A stretch of 64,000 bases of DNA from Lophius americanus. Lineage: Eukaryota > Chordata > Actinopteri > Lophiiformes > Lophiidae. The translations under genes and the position numbers were made by a program. This document shows positions 1 to 14,022 of this stretch, piece after piece; within the stretch, counting starts at the first letter, position 1; each line of letters begins with the position of its first letter. The notes beneath the pieces are model-generated. The model saw only the letters and a program-made list of their open reading frames with translations. It had not been told where the DNA came from and ran no database searches. The DNA lies in assembly GCA_037951165.1 (NCBI GenBank), contig JBBDHG010000031.1, positions 1,093,501-1,157,500 of the forward strand, written 5' to 3'.

Positions 1-2264
1 TGCTCTCTCTCGCTTCAGCCGCGCTGCAACCCTTAGATTCTTGAAACTTGTTATTTTCCTCGGGTTGATTAATTTTGAAGTGTTTTTTGTTTTTAATTGC
101 TTTAGTAGATTTTAACAAATTATCATTTGAGTGTATTTGGTGATTGATGGCATTTAGACCAGCGTGTGTCTGATATTAGTCCTCTCCTCCTCCAGCATCT
201 TCTCATCTCCTCCATCCTCTCTGTCTCACCCTCACAGGAAAATCATTAAAAGTTTTCAGAGTTTTTGTGTTTTAACCAGTGGATTTTTGATTTCTGTGCC
301 GGACCGCATCATCATTAAATATCATGTCTCGCCTCATGCTTGACTTGTTCCTTTCCCCTTCAACCTTTTTTTTCTTCCTGTTTCTTCAGAGTGGATTTTA
401 AATATATAATCAGACATATAAACAGTTATATATGATGTCATATTTAGATTGATGGAACCTGTGTTGCGAGACAGATCTCAGACAGTAAGGAGTTATCTTA
501 TCTTAATTGTTCCAAAAGCCCAAACCCTCCAAAGATGTGCTACCCATCCACGTCCAAGTCAGATCAATGACTTTGACCTTTGACCTGTGAGTGGTGAGAT
601 ACAAAGCAAACCTTCATCCATCACAAAGCTCAAATCCTCAATCAAAGTCAAACTGACCTCTTAAATATCCTTTTACTGTTAGACAACATAGGTTGGTATA
701 GTCTCAGAGGAAATGATCAATAGTTCATATAACAGAGTCATATCACCACTTATGAAGAACGATTCATGGAAATTTGGAAAAAAGGTTTTTTAATGCAAAG
801 GGAAAATTAGAAAAAAGGACAAATTTGTGTATCTCCACCAACAGTTGATGATTTTTTTTTTTATTTGACCGTCCCCCCTATAAACAAATCTTTATGCAAA
901 CCAGTTTAGTAGTTTTTCCTCCTGTCCTTTGTAGATGCCAAAGTTACAGTCACTGTGTAAACAGTGCGATAGCTGTGAAAGCTGTGACGCAGCTCCACTC
1001 GTCTCACGGCTGTTTTGTTTTCAGCATCATCAGACGTGCAGGGACAGAACAACAACAAAACAATAGCAGGTAGTCGTTGTTATAAACAGGTATATCCTGC
1101 ATGTTACAGGGAGTGTTTCGCTCTTCTGTGAGAACAGAACTTTGTTTTGTTTTTTAATGCAAAGGAAAAACGGTGGGAGGAAATAAATCTAAATCCAAAA
1201 TCATAACAGACTTGCAGCTATAGACTTTCACAATAAAGAAGCAGAACGTCAAATTAATGCGAAACCATGACATTAATAGGTTCTTTTTCTCAAGCGGGTG
1301 AAACTTTCTCCTTGGCGGAGGTCAAACCAAACAAATACTGGATCCAGTTCGTAACTGAAGACTTTAGATGTTGTAAATTTGAAAATTTTAGCTTAAACAA
1401 ATAATTTGAAGACGTCACTCTGGGTTGTGAGAGGTTTTGATTAGCCTTGTCACAACAGTTTGACATTTACTGCATGAAATCAATTAATTCTTCCCAAAAC
1501 ACTGGGACGAATGATGACAAAATCATAAGTTTCAGCCGCCGTGAAGCTTTGGGATGTCATCATGCTGGGCTCTGTCACGATGCTGATAGGCGCTGACGTG
1601 TGCATCCATGCAGGCGGCGTGCGTTGGGGTTAGTTGCAGAGGTCAGCTCAGACACCTAACACGCTGACGTACATGTAGTAGCTGTGAGGTTCCTGTGTGC
1701 CGCTGGATTCTCACCCTGCCGCCGCTGGAAACAAGCGGACAAGAGAGACTCTCTTGGAGAAAGACAGCAGTGGGTTTCTGACAGGCCGCGGTTTCACTAA
1801 CACTGACGCAACGTAATGAGGGAGCCAGAGGTGAAGCCCATCTCGGCACGTCGCGGCGGATTTCCCTGAGTGATTGATGTGCTCCAGTCAAATGAAGCGG
1901 TGGGCTGAGTGATATGACACTCGTCTCGCTGTGACACGCGTGTTCGCAGCTAACGGTTATTGGTGTTGATGGGCCCCACTCCGCTCCGCAAGCCAGGCGC
2001 GGTTATTTTGATCCCTTGTTCTTTTATTTCTGTCCCCCCGCTTCCCTGTTTCCTGTCTCCTTGCCACATCAAATTAGAGTTCAGAGACGGAGGTAGGACC
2101 CCCAGGTACTCACTTATTAAGCAGCAGGAGTTGAGATGAAACTAATGACGGGTACCAGACAGCCAGGTGGGCGACCAAACATCGCAGGTAGGAAGAGTTT
2201 TGAGATTGTTATGGAGAAAAGTCCCTTACAGAAAAGATGCCACAAGTTCATTGAAGTACACTCA
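1..2264. other. Intergenic, no recognisable gene
   Basis: The word TTTTTTAATGCAAAGG occurs twice (about 787 and 1151). The 82-codon minus-strand frame at 1643-1891 shows no recognisable similarity. Nothing else found. Confidence 0.6.
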
Positions 2265-2690
2265 AGTTCTAGTCCCCGAAAAGTCCCCAGTCCCCTGCAT
2301 TGAAAAAGCACGACACCTGATTAAACCTCTCTGATTAAATGTGAAGTCATGTCTGAACAGTGTTTTTGGTACCCCAGTGAGTAAAATATGAACTATTAGA
2401 GTCATTTATGACATATATAAGATAGTTCTCCTCGACTAGATTCACATTTACCACAATGGACTAAGTTGGGACAATGACTGAGAAATTATGACCGGTTCCC
2501 CCTAGTGGCTGAAATATGTAACTCACCTCTCCAAAAATCGCTAAAGTCTATGTGGGTGTACAATTTAAAAACTGATGCATTAAATAATTATAGGGTTACT
2601 GTGTTAACACGAAGGATCTGCAGCAGAAAGTGTAGACGGTGGCAGCAATGATAGATAATCTGTAATATTTCTGACTTTTTGGGGATATAA
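2265..2690 (-). mobile_element. Helitron-like repeat, hairpin lost
   Basis: Shares AAAAGTCCCCAGTCCCCTGC, TAAATGTGAAGTCATGTC, CAGTGAGTAAAATATGAAC and CCCCCTAGTGGCTGAAATA with the copies at 3227 and 14361. The terminal hairpin is missing although CTAG is present at the left. Confidence 0.5.
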
Positions 2691-3226
2691 ATAGAATAGA
2701 ATAGAAAATTTTTATTGCAGAATGAAATTTGCTTTAGCGGTGCTTAAAAAAAACAATACATAAACTCCCATCACACACAAACGTCTCTACACATTTATAA
2801 AAACACTATCGTCCAACGTGTATCGCACACTGCATCTTAAAAGAGTAAAGTTATATAAAGAATAACATAATAAAATATTAAACACTATGCGTTTGAGGGG
2901 TCAAAAAGAAAGAAAGAATTTCCTCTTCATTTTATTGCAACTGGTTAAATAACAAACTTTTAACGATAACCTTTTCCTATCATTTTCTCTCCCTGCTGTA
3001 GATTTTTCTTTTTTCATGCTATTTCAGACAAGAAGACAGAACTTCTGGGGAAGGTATATTGGTGGAAGGATGCTGGAGATGGAGCTGCCATGCAGGAGAA
3101 AAAGGGAAGACCAAAGAAAAGGTTTCTGGATGTGCTGAGGGAGGACATGCAGTTGGTTTAGTGACAAAGGTAGATTTAGAGGACAGGCCGTCAGTTCTCT
3201 TCTGTGTGACTATATCCAATAAAGAA

Positions 3227-3800
3227 CTGGATCTTTTCTGTCCTCCCCGACAGAAATGGTATGTCCTCTGAAAAGGCCCCAATCCCCTGAGTAGTACAAA
3301 CAATATCAGTGATTGAACTCTTCATATTGAATGTGTTTTTTTCGTAATAAAAAAGTAAACCTCCCTAAAGTGAGTTAAATATGATTAAGTCGAGATATTA
3401 CTCCTTAGGTTGATTCTTAGGCACTAAATCCTACCGATGGTAAGGAAGTAATGTCCGAAAAAAAAGGATTTCTTTTTGTAAAAGCTCCCCCCAGTAAGTA
3501 AAATATGAATTATTAGAGTAAAATAGGATATATAATAGAAATAGCTCCTCAAATTGATTCATATGCACCAGATTTGGACTAGATTGGACCAACGGTTGAG
3601 AAATTATGGCCCGAAAACTTTTTGAGATTAAGCTCCATCTAGAGATTGAAATATAGGACCAACATTTTCCAAAATCAGTCCAGTTCTTCCTCCCACTAAG
3701 ATCTACTAGGGTTAATAATTTCAAAACGATCCATGAAAGAGTTTTTGAGTTAACGATGTGGAGGCGGCGACGACGGTTCCATGATACCCCCGACTTTTCC
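3227..3800 (-). mobile_element. Helitron-like repeat, longest copy, reverse orientation
   Basis: The left end reads A, CTGG (CCAG on the other strand), ATCTTTT (7 nt), then the hairpin CTGTCCTCCCCGACAG at 3238-3253. The body follows: AAGGCCCCAATCCCCTGAG, CCCAGTAAGTAAAATATGA, GAAATTATGGCCC. It runs to about 3800, roughly 570 bp. The 5' terminus cannot be fixed from this copy alone. Confidence 0.65.
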
Positions 3801-5011
3801 TGGATGTAATTAAAGTTTATCTCTAACATCTGCTTTTCATGCATAATTAATCAAAGTGCAAAACAGCGTCTCAATGTGAAAGTAAAAAAGATGGATTCAC
3901 CCTTTCATCTGAAAGCACTCCAATGCGGTAGTAGCGGCACATGCCCCACCCCTCCACCCACAACCTCCACCCTGCTTCGTGCTTATCTTTCAAGTCGTTT
4001 GATAAAACTAAGGGCGTCTTTCCAGGCTGTTATCTTGTTGTCATGTCGACATCAGATGCCCTTTCTTTCATTTCGGTAACCATGAATCAAACTCTCTGGC
4101 GGCCTAATGACTGATAATGGGATTAAATTGCTCCCAGATTGATCAGCGTGAGATCTTCTACTGCCGTGTAAAGTCTGGGAACCCCTCAGGTCCTTTTTTT
4201 TATTTGTTTTTAATCCCTGGTAGATGGTAGACGTGAGCGACGGTGGTCACAAGATGGTGGCCATCAAAAACCATCCTCCTCTGCTCTCCGTGACAGCTCT
4301 CATTATCGGAGGCCACAGAATAGTTACCAACTGATAAAGGCCTATCGCAACACGGAGGAAATTGAATTCCGGAGGACATAAATTCTGACTGTGAGGGCTC
4401 GTAGTCAGAAGCTAATTTAAGGAAGATTAAATTAATTTCAATGACATCCATTCCATCTTGACGAAGCGGCTACATAATATAACGCAGCTCTGCTGCCTTG
4501 AGATAAGAGGATAGTCGTTCTGACTGGGCACAGCAGTCGCCGAGGATCAAGCCCTAATCCCATTGCTGCAACCTTTTTCCCGCAACATGACGGAGGATAC
4601 AGAGTGTCTGACAGCCATTATTCACTAAGGGGATTTTAAAAGTCTTTCAGTTAAGTGTGATAATTTAATTGACTGCTGACCCAAAGCCTCAGGACACGAC
4701 GTGTCTTCAAACACAGCCAGCCCAGTTTCCATCTCCATGTGCTCGTATGTCTGAGCAACAATTTGTCTCCAGATGCAGATTTATTATATTTGAACTAATC
4801 GAGACGTACCGTGTTTTTTCGGCTGAGGCTTTTGCATCACGCCGCCACACGGACCTACGCTGCTGTGTGAGCCATAACATTATAATCCTCGTACTGTGTT
4901 GGTCACACTTTTTTGCTCCGGGAACAGTTCTGACCTGGCGTGTCATGGACTCCAGCAGGAATCTGAAGGTGTGCGGTGGTATCTTCTTATTTTAATTATT
5001 TGACTCACGAG
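3801..5011. other. Intergenic, no recognisable gene
   Basis: No repeat or exon that I can support; frames are short and overlapping. Confidence 0.6.
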
Positions 5012-5167
5012 GGGGACCTTTCTTTAGGAAAAACAGTGTTTTGGTCAAACCTTCACGTTTAGTTTGAGGAGATGAGTCTGGGGGATCGCTTATACAACGC
5101 AGTGGGTTGGATTGGGGACTTTTCTGTCATAAACCCTTTGCTGTCGGGGACGACAGCATAGATCTAC
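5012..5167 (+). mobile_element. Helitron-like repeat, 3' part
   Basis: GTTTAGTTTGAGGAGATGAG and GTTGGATTGGGGACTTTTC belong to the family. The 3' end is a perfect hairpin CTGTCGGGGACGACAG (5141-5156), CATAGAT (7 nt), CTAC (5164-5167), then T. Confidence 0.65.
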
Positions 5168-6640
5168 TTCAGACCTAGGCTGAAAGTAGATCTAGTAGTA
5201 GATAATAGTGGCGACAAAGCAGCCGCCGCTATTTCAGAGTGCGTGTATATTGTGCAGCATAGACCCTGATTCTAGCTATATATCTGGGGGACTTTTTATG
5301 TGTGTTATTATGTAATCTGGGCAGTGTATTACCATATAAAAACAAGACAAGAACCGATTAGATCCTTGATAAATGCTATGTAAATGTTAAAATGGTTTAT
5401 GAATCCCTCTTGTTCCATCTACTGTAAAACAAAGGTACAGAGAAACAAACGAGGGGAGAAAAGTAAAGATAAGGTCCCCTGAGATTAGGGAAGATCTCAG
5501 GGTTTGCTCTGATTCGACTGACTAAACATTCTAAAATAGTACCCTACATGAAACTAGCAGTGTAACTAGTGGCTAGATAACCTTCTGTGTACAGCTGGTT
5601 ATTAGTACCAAATGGATAAAAAAAATATGCTCTAACAGACCAAAGAAATAAAAAGAGATGTCAACAGCAGGAAAAAAGTGTTTAGAAAAAGTACTTGATC
5701 AAACTCAAACAGGTAGAAAAGGACTTGAAGAAGAAACTCTGGGAAACCAAACCGGTACAAGGACCAGTACAGGACACTTAAAGCACGCAACCCCAAAAGA
5801 AAACAAACCTACCGTAACGGGCAATGACCTTATCTGTGCAAAAGACTTTAGCCTTTAAATGTTTTTCTGTCATTTTCATCATCATTTCTTATTAAAGCAC
5901 AGATTTACTTGAAAGCATGATGCCCACCGTTGCAGACAGGATACTCGTTTATATGGGTGACTCATGTGTCAGGCACACATCTTTCCACGTTCCATTAACA
6001 CCCCCTCATACCAATAGTTTGGGACACAGCCCATATAAAACCTCTTCAAAGAAAACATGTCCTAAGAAGCAAAATGAAAACCTTGGAGTAGATCATAGTT
6101 CAACATCTCAACAAAACCAATGAGTAACACTCAATTTGAATCCGTAGGAGTTTTGCTGCATGGATGATGATGTCGTCACAGTTGTACATTTCATCTCTAA
6201 ACATTTCAACAAACCTAAAACATGCCTTAGCTCTTTTCTTGGGTTTCTCATCTGCATACAACACAAGGCAACCTGATTTACTCCTGTCCAAAAGATCAGC
6301 TACAACTCACTCATAATCTCAGACTACAAGGCTAGGAAGTAATTCAGACACTTTTCCAGTGATTCTTGGACTCGCCATGGATGTCTCTTATTCCCAACCC
6401 TCGTCTCTTATTCCCAACCCTCACCTATGCTCTGTGTAGAGACAAAAAGAATGAGGTCAAGGATACAAGCGGATGAAATGAGTTTCCTTGGTTGTTGGCT
6501 GGGCTCAGCCTAGGAGATAAGGTAGGAGCTCAGACATACGGAGAGAAATCGGAGTTGAGCCGCTGCTCCTTCGCATCAAAAGGAACCTGTTCAGCGAGAA
6601 CCAACTCGGTTTTTCGTAATCTTCATTTTAGTCGTTTTTT
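5168..6640. other. Intergenic, with a 20-bp tandem duplication
   Basis: No gene seen. GTCTCTTATTCCCAACCCTC occurs twice in tandem at about 6383-6422. The rest shows nothing recognisable. Confidence 0.6.
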
Positions 6641-7170
6641 AGGCTACGTTCATACTACAGGAAAAATGTGGCGCTTTATTGTGCATGACTTTTTCATGGC
6701 GGTGTGCACATCCCAATCCACATGGAATCTGACCATTTCCCGTTCCCATTTGTCCCATGGGGTCAGGACAGGGGTCCAATTTTTTGCATTGCGACCCCAG
6801 TCTTAAACATCAGATCGGAATTCATGCAATTTTTTGTCTGTGACCTCAACTTCGTAACGGAAAAGGACGTCAACGTCACGAATCTGAGCTGGCAGAAAGT
6901 CAAAAACAAACAAATTTTTGACTTCAAACGTCATTATCGACACTTTTATTGCAAACAAAAGCCTTCAAACTAACTTCAGCGTTTTCCATCTTGCCTCCGT
7001 ATTGACACATGTGACATCTTTGATATTGTTTTTCTGCACATTCGGATAACTGTTGATACAGTTGTCCAATATGGGACAAATTTTAAAAGTAATTTGAACA
7101 GCTGCCCAAAAATTCCGATCTAAGAAACGATCGGAATCGAACATGAAGACTGGCAGTGTGAACGTAGCCT
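6641..7170. mobile_element. MITE with AGGCTACGTTCA inverted ends
   Basis: The left end AGGCTACGTTCATACTACAG and right end GGCAGTGTGAACGTAGCCT are inverted repeats. The interior has TTCCGATC/GATCGGAAT words near the right end. A MITE family with these ends is very common in fish genomes. About 530 bp, no transposase. Confidence 0.75.
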
Positions 7171-8929
7171 TAGAAGTAAAGCGTTTATTTTCATGTTTCG
7201 GCCACCTCAACCATAAAACGTAAAGTCCTCTTTAAAGCTAGTTTGTCCTTCTAAGCTACTATGCAAACATGGCAGGACAACATGGCCGCATCCATGGAAG
7301 AGGACCCGACCCCTCTGGAGAAACATAGGGGTCATCTAAGCTAACGTAAAAACAAACAAACTTATTTTTAGCTAGTTATGAATATTATATTTCATTTATT
7401 CAAAGAGATGCCCTGAAATGTTTACAGACTGCACCTTTAATGCCCCATTTAAAGAGGATCAAAGCTTTCTTGACCTGAGGATGGGTGCTTCCATGAATGA
7501 ACCCCTTACTTTACGTCTTGCCTTCATACAAAAATCCCCAGCGGAGCTTTCATTACAAATAAACTTCAAACCTCCACATGAAATCTGTTGTGTTTTTGTT
7601 TTACTTCCTGTTTGAAAAGCGGCCCCTTCTCTCTCTGCTTGTGGTTGACTGTATCAGCGGCTGATGAATCCCAGATGAATGTTGACGTAAATTAATCTCC
7701 CTCAAGTCCCTGAGTAATATGGAAAGCATTTAAATCTTTAATCAATAACCCTGGAGTTGGGAGCGTGCGAGTGCCGCACTTGTTTGGTCACAATAAACAG
7801 AAAGCAGAGCGCAGCCTCCTGTAAATCATGGTGACAAGCACAGTCACGCTAAATCACTGCCAGTGAAGAATAAATGTCTGCATAACTTTATCAGCCGTGC
7901 CTCCGTGTTTCCTGGGAGGGGGGGGGGGGATCAGCAAAAACAACAGTGGAAATAAATCATTTATCATGTGAGCTAATACCTCAGTCCGTTCCGTCGGCTG
8001 TTTCCAAAGAATCTGTGGTGAAAAATGTCTCGTACTGAAAGACCGAGCGGGATAAAGAAACATTTCTGCAGGAGGAAACTCCCACTCGTGTCCACATGTC
8101 ACTCAGTTTGCCTTGAGAAACTTGAATGATGATTATAAAGTGACAAAAGACACACAATGATCAACCATAACATTAAAAGCAACTCCCTTGCAGGCCTTCA
8201 CTCAGTGTTTATTTTATTCACCACGATGATACATATCTATTTTATGCCACATCTATTGAAATATGTTATTTATCAGTAAATTGGGCTGTGGAATTTTCAG
8301 TTTGCATAAACAACAGCAGAAAAAAAAACTTAATACTGGTTACCAGACAGTCGGGGAAATGTAAGTTCAGTATATACTCACATAAAATCTTCCTTACTGA
8401 ATTAGTTACACTGTTATTAAACCAGTTAAAAGCCCATTTTGGTTATTGTACTATTATAATAACACAGTAATAACAATTTAATGCACGCATAACACGGACA
8501 AATAGCTTATTTAGAATGAAGATTAAACCCTATTGGGTACGGGATACACTCCGGGACCTGATCGCCATGGAGGGACGCCTCAGGGGAGGGTCTCTTGTAG
8601 TAAAGGACCCGAAACAGCCTTTGATCCTGAGGTATACAACTGATGATGATTCCTGAAATTGAGAAGATTTACGCCACTGAATCCAACCTGGCTTGGTTGA
8701 CTTAACACTGAATTTAATATTCCATTTATTTGGTATTTAACACCCCACCCCTCCCACGATGACAACACCCACCTCCACATCGGAGAACAGCATCAGCCGC
8801 ACCCTCATATCGGTGTGTGCAAACACAGCACTGGACCACCTGGTCCTAATCAGAACTGAATGTTGGGTTACTGTTTGAAACTGGACTATAATTAACTGAG
8901 GTAGAATAAATGATATTAGTTACAAGAAT
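7171..8929. other. Intergenic, no recognisable gene
   Basis: Apart from the Tc1-like end at 8158-8190 and a G-run at 7918-7930, I see nothing in this stretch. Confidence 0.6.
8158..8190 (+). mobile_element. Tc1-like terminal fragment
   Basis: TGATCAACCATAACATTAAA matches the terminal repeat of the element at 39478-39922. The element body is not present. Confidence 0.5.
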
Positions 8930-9297
8930 TTGGGGAAAATATCAATTATAATTATTTTCATACTTGTTCTTCATCCTCAATCTGAAAAATTCTCTGAACT
9001 CTATTACTAATCCATGGATCTTTTTCAAATTTTGGGCCATGACTTCTAAACTTTTAATAACCGTTCGATTTAGTCCAAATTTAGTGCATGTGAAACAACT
9101 CGAGGAAATCTATCTTGTATTTTTCATATTTTTACTATAACAGTTCATATTCTACTCACTAGGGGGAGCTTCTTTTTTTTTTTTTTATGAAAAACACCGT
9201 TATTAGGATATCACTTCACATTTAATGTGAGGAGTCCGACCAGGTGGATTGACTGAGCTTCGCAGGTTTGCTGTCAGGGACGACAGCGTAGACCTGG
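8930..9297 (+). mobile_element. Helitron-like repeat copy
   Basis: The body has GTCCAAATTTAGTGCATGTG, CTACTCACTAGGGGGAGC and CACATTTAATGTGAGGAG. The 3' end is hairpin CTGTCAGGGACGACAG (9271-9286), CGTAGAC (7 nt), CTGG (9294-9297), then T. The left boundary is approximate. Confidence 0.65.
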
Positions 9298-12200
9298 TAT
9301 TGATTTCTAACCCTTTCATTTAACTCCTCAGGCCTCCCACTATCTCCTTCTTCCTCAGAATCACGTGATATTTGTCTTAATCCACTTGGATTCCTCACGT
9401 TTCATGTCTGTCCAGTCTTTCCGCTGACGGTGTTGATATTTACTGCATGTACACGCCGGCCGAAATTACTTCCATGCTGATGCCTGGGTAATTACCCACA
9501 GATGTCGATGAAAGTCAGATAAGTGTTCCCTTTTCTTCCTCCATGCTGACAACATTTTCTTTACCCTCCTACTCTTCCTCATAAACCTGGCCCTGATCCT
9601 GCTCGCTCCTCCCCCTCAGACGGATGATGTGTGGATGCAAACTCTGCGTTTCTCCCATCCGTCTCTTCCTCCCACTATCCCTTTCCTGCACTCCATCTTT
9701 CAGGACTGTAACCCACGGTTGCCAGCTGTGCAGGGAGCCCCAGAGTGTATTTACGCTGAGCTGCACTTTATCACACAGCTGCCAACGGCTCTGGGAGCGT
9801 TCTCCAGCCTCGCCGCCTCTGGCCATGTTTTTCCATGCGCTGGTGCGATGCTGCACGGCTGCTGCATGCTGCTTGTCTCCAGCTGCTGTGGTGCCAGAGG
9901 AGGTGGGGTGAACTGTTAATGGCCTGTAGAGCAAACAAAGGTGCCCACCAGCGCTACCGGTCCGGCTCACAGTGAAAACACATCCAACATAATTATTTTA
10001 TGCTGTGTTTGCTTTACCTTCTAACTTCTTGCTTTTGATGCATTCTCCTGCATGATTGACTGCAGGGAGCCTGGTGATGAGCTACCTCCAATCCTCTGAC
10101 CTCTGTTCCTCAGGCAGATCTGCTGGAATACACCGCCCCCCCCCGCTATCTCTCTTATAGGGTCCCCAGTGTCTCCTACAGCCTATCAGGACAGCAAACT
10201 CTACAACCCCCCTTCCCCCTTCCGAGCCGTACATCCTCCACTGGGGCAGAGCTTTATGCAAGGTGACAGCTCCTCACACTTCAGTGTTCGGATCACCTCC
10301 AGTAGCTCAGATATCGGACAAAATGAGCACACTTCCCTCCGCGGTAACCAAATGTAGATTGACTGAGGGTATCCGCAGGCCGCAGCGCCCCTATCCTCCT
10401 GTCCTGATGGAACCGGCCTGCGGGTAACGCTCTGCTCAGAGAGAGAGCAGAGTCTGGAGACACATCAGAGGGTAAAGCTGGCTGCAGACAGAAGCGAGGG
10501 GGTGCAGGTGGCGGCGGCGGAGTGGAGCGAAGGCTTTGAAGCCGTCGGAGTTGATGTCAAGTTTGCTCAGACTCAAAGATGCTGTTTGTACATGCCGGCC
10601 ACTAATATGCCACCAGTATCTCTCTCCCCATCTCTGTTTTGTGTCACTATGTAGAATCTGTGCTGGTCTCCTAACCGCCTCCTGACAAAGTCCTCTCTCA
10701 TCACGTTATTGCAGACTCAGCAATATGTCAATCAGATCTTTTGTCTGAAAGTCAGACCCTTTTTTCTGTTTCATGAACTCGGTTTAAAAGACTCTAGGAC
10801 TTTGAAAAGACACTGTTGGTGCTACCACCTGCATCTGGCAGCGTTTCTGAGGAATCTTCAACCATCCCTCGCAGTCAAAGGTCACCTGCTCCGTGATATT
10901 AAGGCTTTATCTGCTCCTAGAGACTCACCTGGATGGAAAAAAATGGTTCAGGACCAGGGCAAGAACAAAGATTTGTTGGTGTGGAAGTACGGATCTACAC
11001 ATCCGTAAGAGTAGGACTAAGTGCGGCTTGAAGACGAAACTTTGGGACTCAAAGGGAAGTAAAACGAGGTTGAAGAGTTTTGTCTTCAACTGTGTCTGCA
11101 TGTTCTCCAGCGACACCCCAACCTGCTTTACGCGCCTCTAATGTCCAAATATACATCACTTCTATACATCCATATAAATTCCTGCCTTGGGCTGAAGGCG
11201 CTCCTCCAACAGTATTTTCCTGAGCATGTAAATATCATTTGTTGCCAGAGGGTTTGTTGCTTCGGCTGTGTTTGTGTCGCGTGAGCTCATATAGCGGTAA
11301 AAATCCCTGTTAATTGCAAAGTTTATGTTGAAGAGACGGTTGAGCAGCGGCCTCATTCATCTGTCTGTCCCGACGTTGTCCCGAGGCTGAAAGCTATGTT
11401 GAAGGTCAGACTTGAAGAATTGTTCACATCCTGTCTGATGTTAAACGGAGCAGCTTTAGATCACCGGTAATGGATTTCTGTCACGGGCGGAAATATGATT
11501 TATGTGGTCAAAAATGGGATTCTGGTTGTATACATTTTTGTTCACATGAAGCGCCTTCGCCGGGCGTTTCAAACTCACCGAAAGCAAAACAGAACAAATT
11601 TGTGGTTTGAAGCATATTATGTGGAGTTTCCGGCGTTTTTGAGTCGGTGGATGGTTCAAGGGGGATAAAATCAGCCATCACGGAGCAATCAAACGGGGGT
11701 CTCCAGTGTCTTCAGCTGACTCTTCTGGCCCTGTCAAGTCCTCCTCCAATCTGGGAGTGTGAGCAGTCGCGTGGAGGTTGACATGATTGCCTTTAAGCAG
11801 CACCTCTTAGCCAGTGACACACAGCTGCAGCCAGGCACCTCTTCTGACAGTAAGAGCACAATGATGGATTGCCTCCCCAAACTGCTGATCAAAGAAGGTC
11901 GAAGGTCAGATGTGTGCCTGGCTGCGTGAGGCATGTGCAATCACGGGAGACGGCTTTTGCTCCGCGTCGGGCAGCACTTGGAGTAATTATGTCGTTTATT
12001 ATTGAGAATTTATCAGATAATAATTTGTCAAGATTCTCCAGACGGCTCGGATCTGCCGATATATTCCTTTTTGACTGATGTTCCCTCTCATTAAGTCCCA
12101 TCTTCAGGCTGTAGAGAGGAGAAAAGAGCAGACAGTTAAAGTTTCTGACATGTGTCTCATAGTGAGACACTGCCGCTGATGTAGGAGGAGTTGACAGCGT

Positions 12201-13989
12201 CCCGGACATTGACGGTGGCTCCGGGACATACCAAGTTTGGTATTTGTCAGCTCACATTGCAGTCAGGGCATCCTAAGTGAAGTCTGAATATGTAAACAGC
12301 GTGATTAAAGGGGGAGCTCATGCAAAACATTTTGGGGCGGAGTGACAGGAAAAGGTTTTTAATGTTTGCCAGTGCCCTCGTCAGATCACCCGGGTGGGTG
12401 GTAGTGTCCAAATACTATGAGCAATGGATTAAATTAATCAGTTTGCATCTTTCATTTCCGACTTTAATGGTAGGGTGAGCAAAACCAACCGTTGATGGTT
12501 GAACTGTTGTGGCTGGGGGTCTTTCTGTTTTTTGGGGGCCTTTCATTGATAAAATAGCTGAAGTCCGACACTGAAACTGAAGGAGAGGGAAATGAGTCAA
12601 ACATTTGGTCGCTGCACCATTAGGGGCGCCCTCTGTGCCGCCTGATCAGAACCATTCCACTCATTAACCCATTTTACACATAGTTAACGTAACAGTAATC
12701 CTCTTTAGACTTTGGGTTTTAAAATACGTTTTAGCGTTTCGGCTCATCAGTGGACAGCGAGACCCTTCGCTGCGATCGCTCAAACCACATACCGAGGTGG
12801 TCTGGGACGCATTTGTAGTGTAAACGTTCATTTGTCCTGTTGTGACAAGCACACAAAGGGGACAATATATCGTCGATTCTGGACGCGGTGGACGTTTTGG
12901 CGGCAGCCTACTGTAGCTATCAATCCATCGGCGAAAGCCGCTACTTTTCTAAAGTGCTTCAAATTTCCCCTTTTTCTTGCGCTAGTTAATGAACTTCTCC
13001 CGTCAGTCTCCATAGTTGGAATAGTCCGAACATGTATATTAGCTCTTGAAACATCTTCAGGCTGCTAGGTACCGCGTGCAAGCTAGCTAAAAAAATCTGG
13101 TGCTTGTTTGACATGAGGGATAACTACGCACAACGCCCTTTGACCTTGTTGCGGAATTGACGTAGGCAGCAACAAATTCTGAACACAAGTGGTCAGCTGG
13201 AGACACACGATAGACACAAGTGTAAACGCAGATGTGTCTCTCGCTGTCGGCGTGTGATCCGATCGCCCTGAACGTATTATAAAACCAGGTCAGGGCTACA
13301 CTGAGCCTTCTCTAAATTCACACGGCACATGTATTATCGAAGGACCCGCCGTAATTAGTAAAAAATGAACAGAGGTTCATGTGATGATCAGCATCGGAGT
13401 GACTTGGAGTCAGAAGAAGACAGCGTTTTAAGTGCAAACTCCACACCTCATCATCTCTTAGCTCAGCATGGAGACATGTTCACAGACAGAAGGAGCTCAA
13501 AGTCATCAGAAGAGTGAAATCTGTCAGAAGGCGACGAGATGAATGACGTGGTTTGCACACACAGCAAACTAAATTGAATGTCTCTTTTCGCGTCCGATGT
13601 CTGTTTTTCTTCTTTGCGGCCGTTGTTCATACTGACCTGTTTGCAGCAGCAGATGTTGGAGCCTTGACATCCTATCCGGGGGGACAATATCAGCAAATTC
13701 AAGTAAAATACAGACTTTGCTCATCCTGTTTGAAGGCTGCACATGAAACACAGATGTGGGGGGGTAATTTCTAAATCACATGAGGTCCCAAGGTATTCTT
13801 AGCCCAACGCCAATAGGTCTTAAGAAGCCTACTTGTGTTTATGCTGAAATAAAGAACAGCACAGCATTGGTGGGTCATTGGCGGTCATCCACGAGCAAAA
13901 ATGTGGTATTTTATTGCAGAGGGGGGGTCACCGCTCTCTCCACATTTTGAAAACATTTTCAGTACATTCTCTTTCCCATTGGTTGGTTT
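9298..13989. other. Intergenic, no recognisable gene
   Basis: Several frames of 60-133 codons overlap on both strands around 9570-9970, but they lack similarity, splice structure or codon preference that I can see. A small stem (GTCCCGGA/TCCGGGAC) is at about 12199-12227. Confidence 0.6.
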
Positions 13990-14022
13990 GTTAGTAGTGG
14001 CTTCTAACTAGCCACTACTAAC
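13990..14022. repeat. Perfect inverted repeat (12-bp stem, 9-nt loop)
   Basis: GTTAGTAGTGGC at 13990 and GCCACTACTAAC at 14011 are exact reverse complements around nine bases. Confidence 0.8.

Noticed and set aside
6641..7170. 8-bp target-site duplication around the AGGCTACGTTCA element
   Set aside because: The flanks (gtcgtttttt and tagaagtaaa) do not match, so I do not claim a superfamily from target duplication.
9569..9970. Dense overlapping frames on both strands at about 9.6-9.9 kb
   Set aside because: Locally GC-richer sequence with few stops. None of the three frames shows similarity or splice sites that link to other exons.
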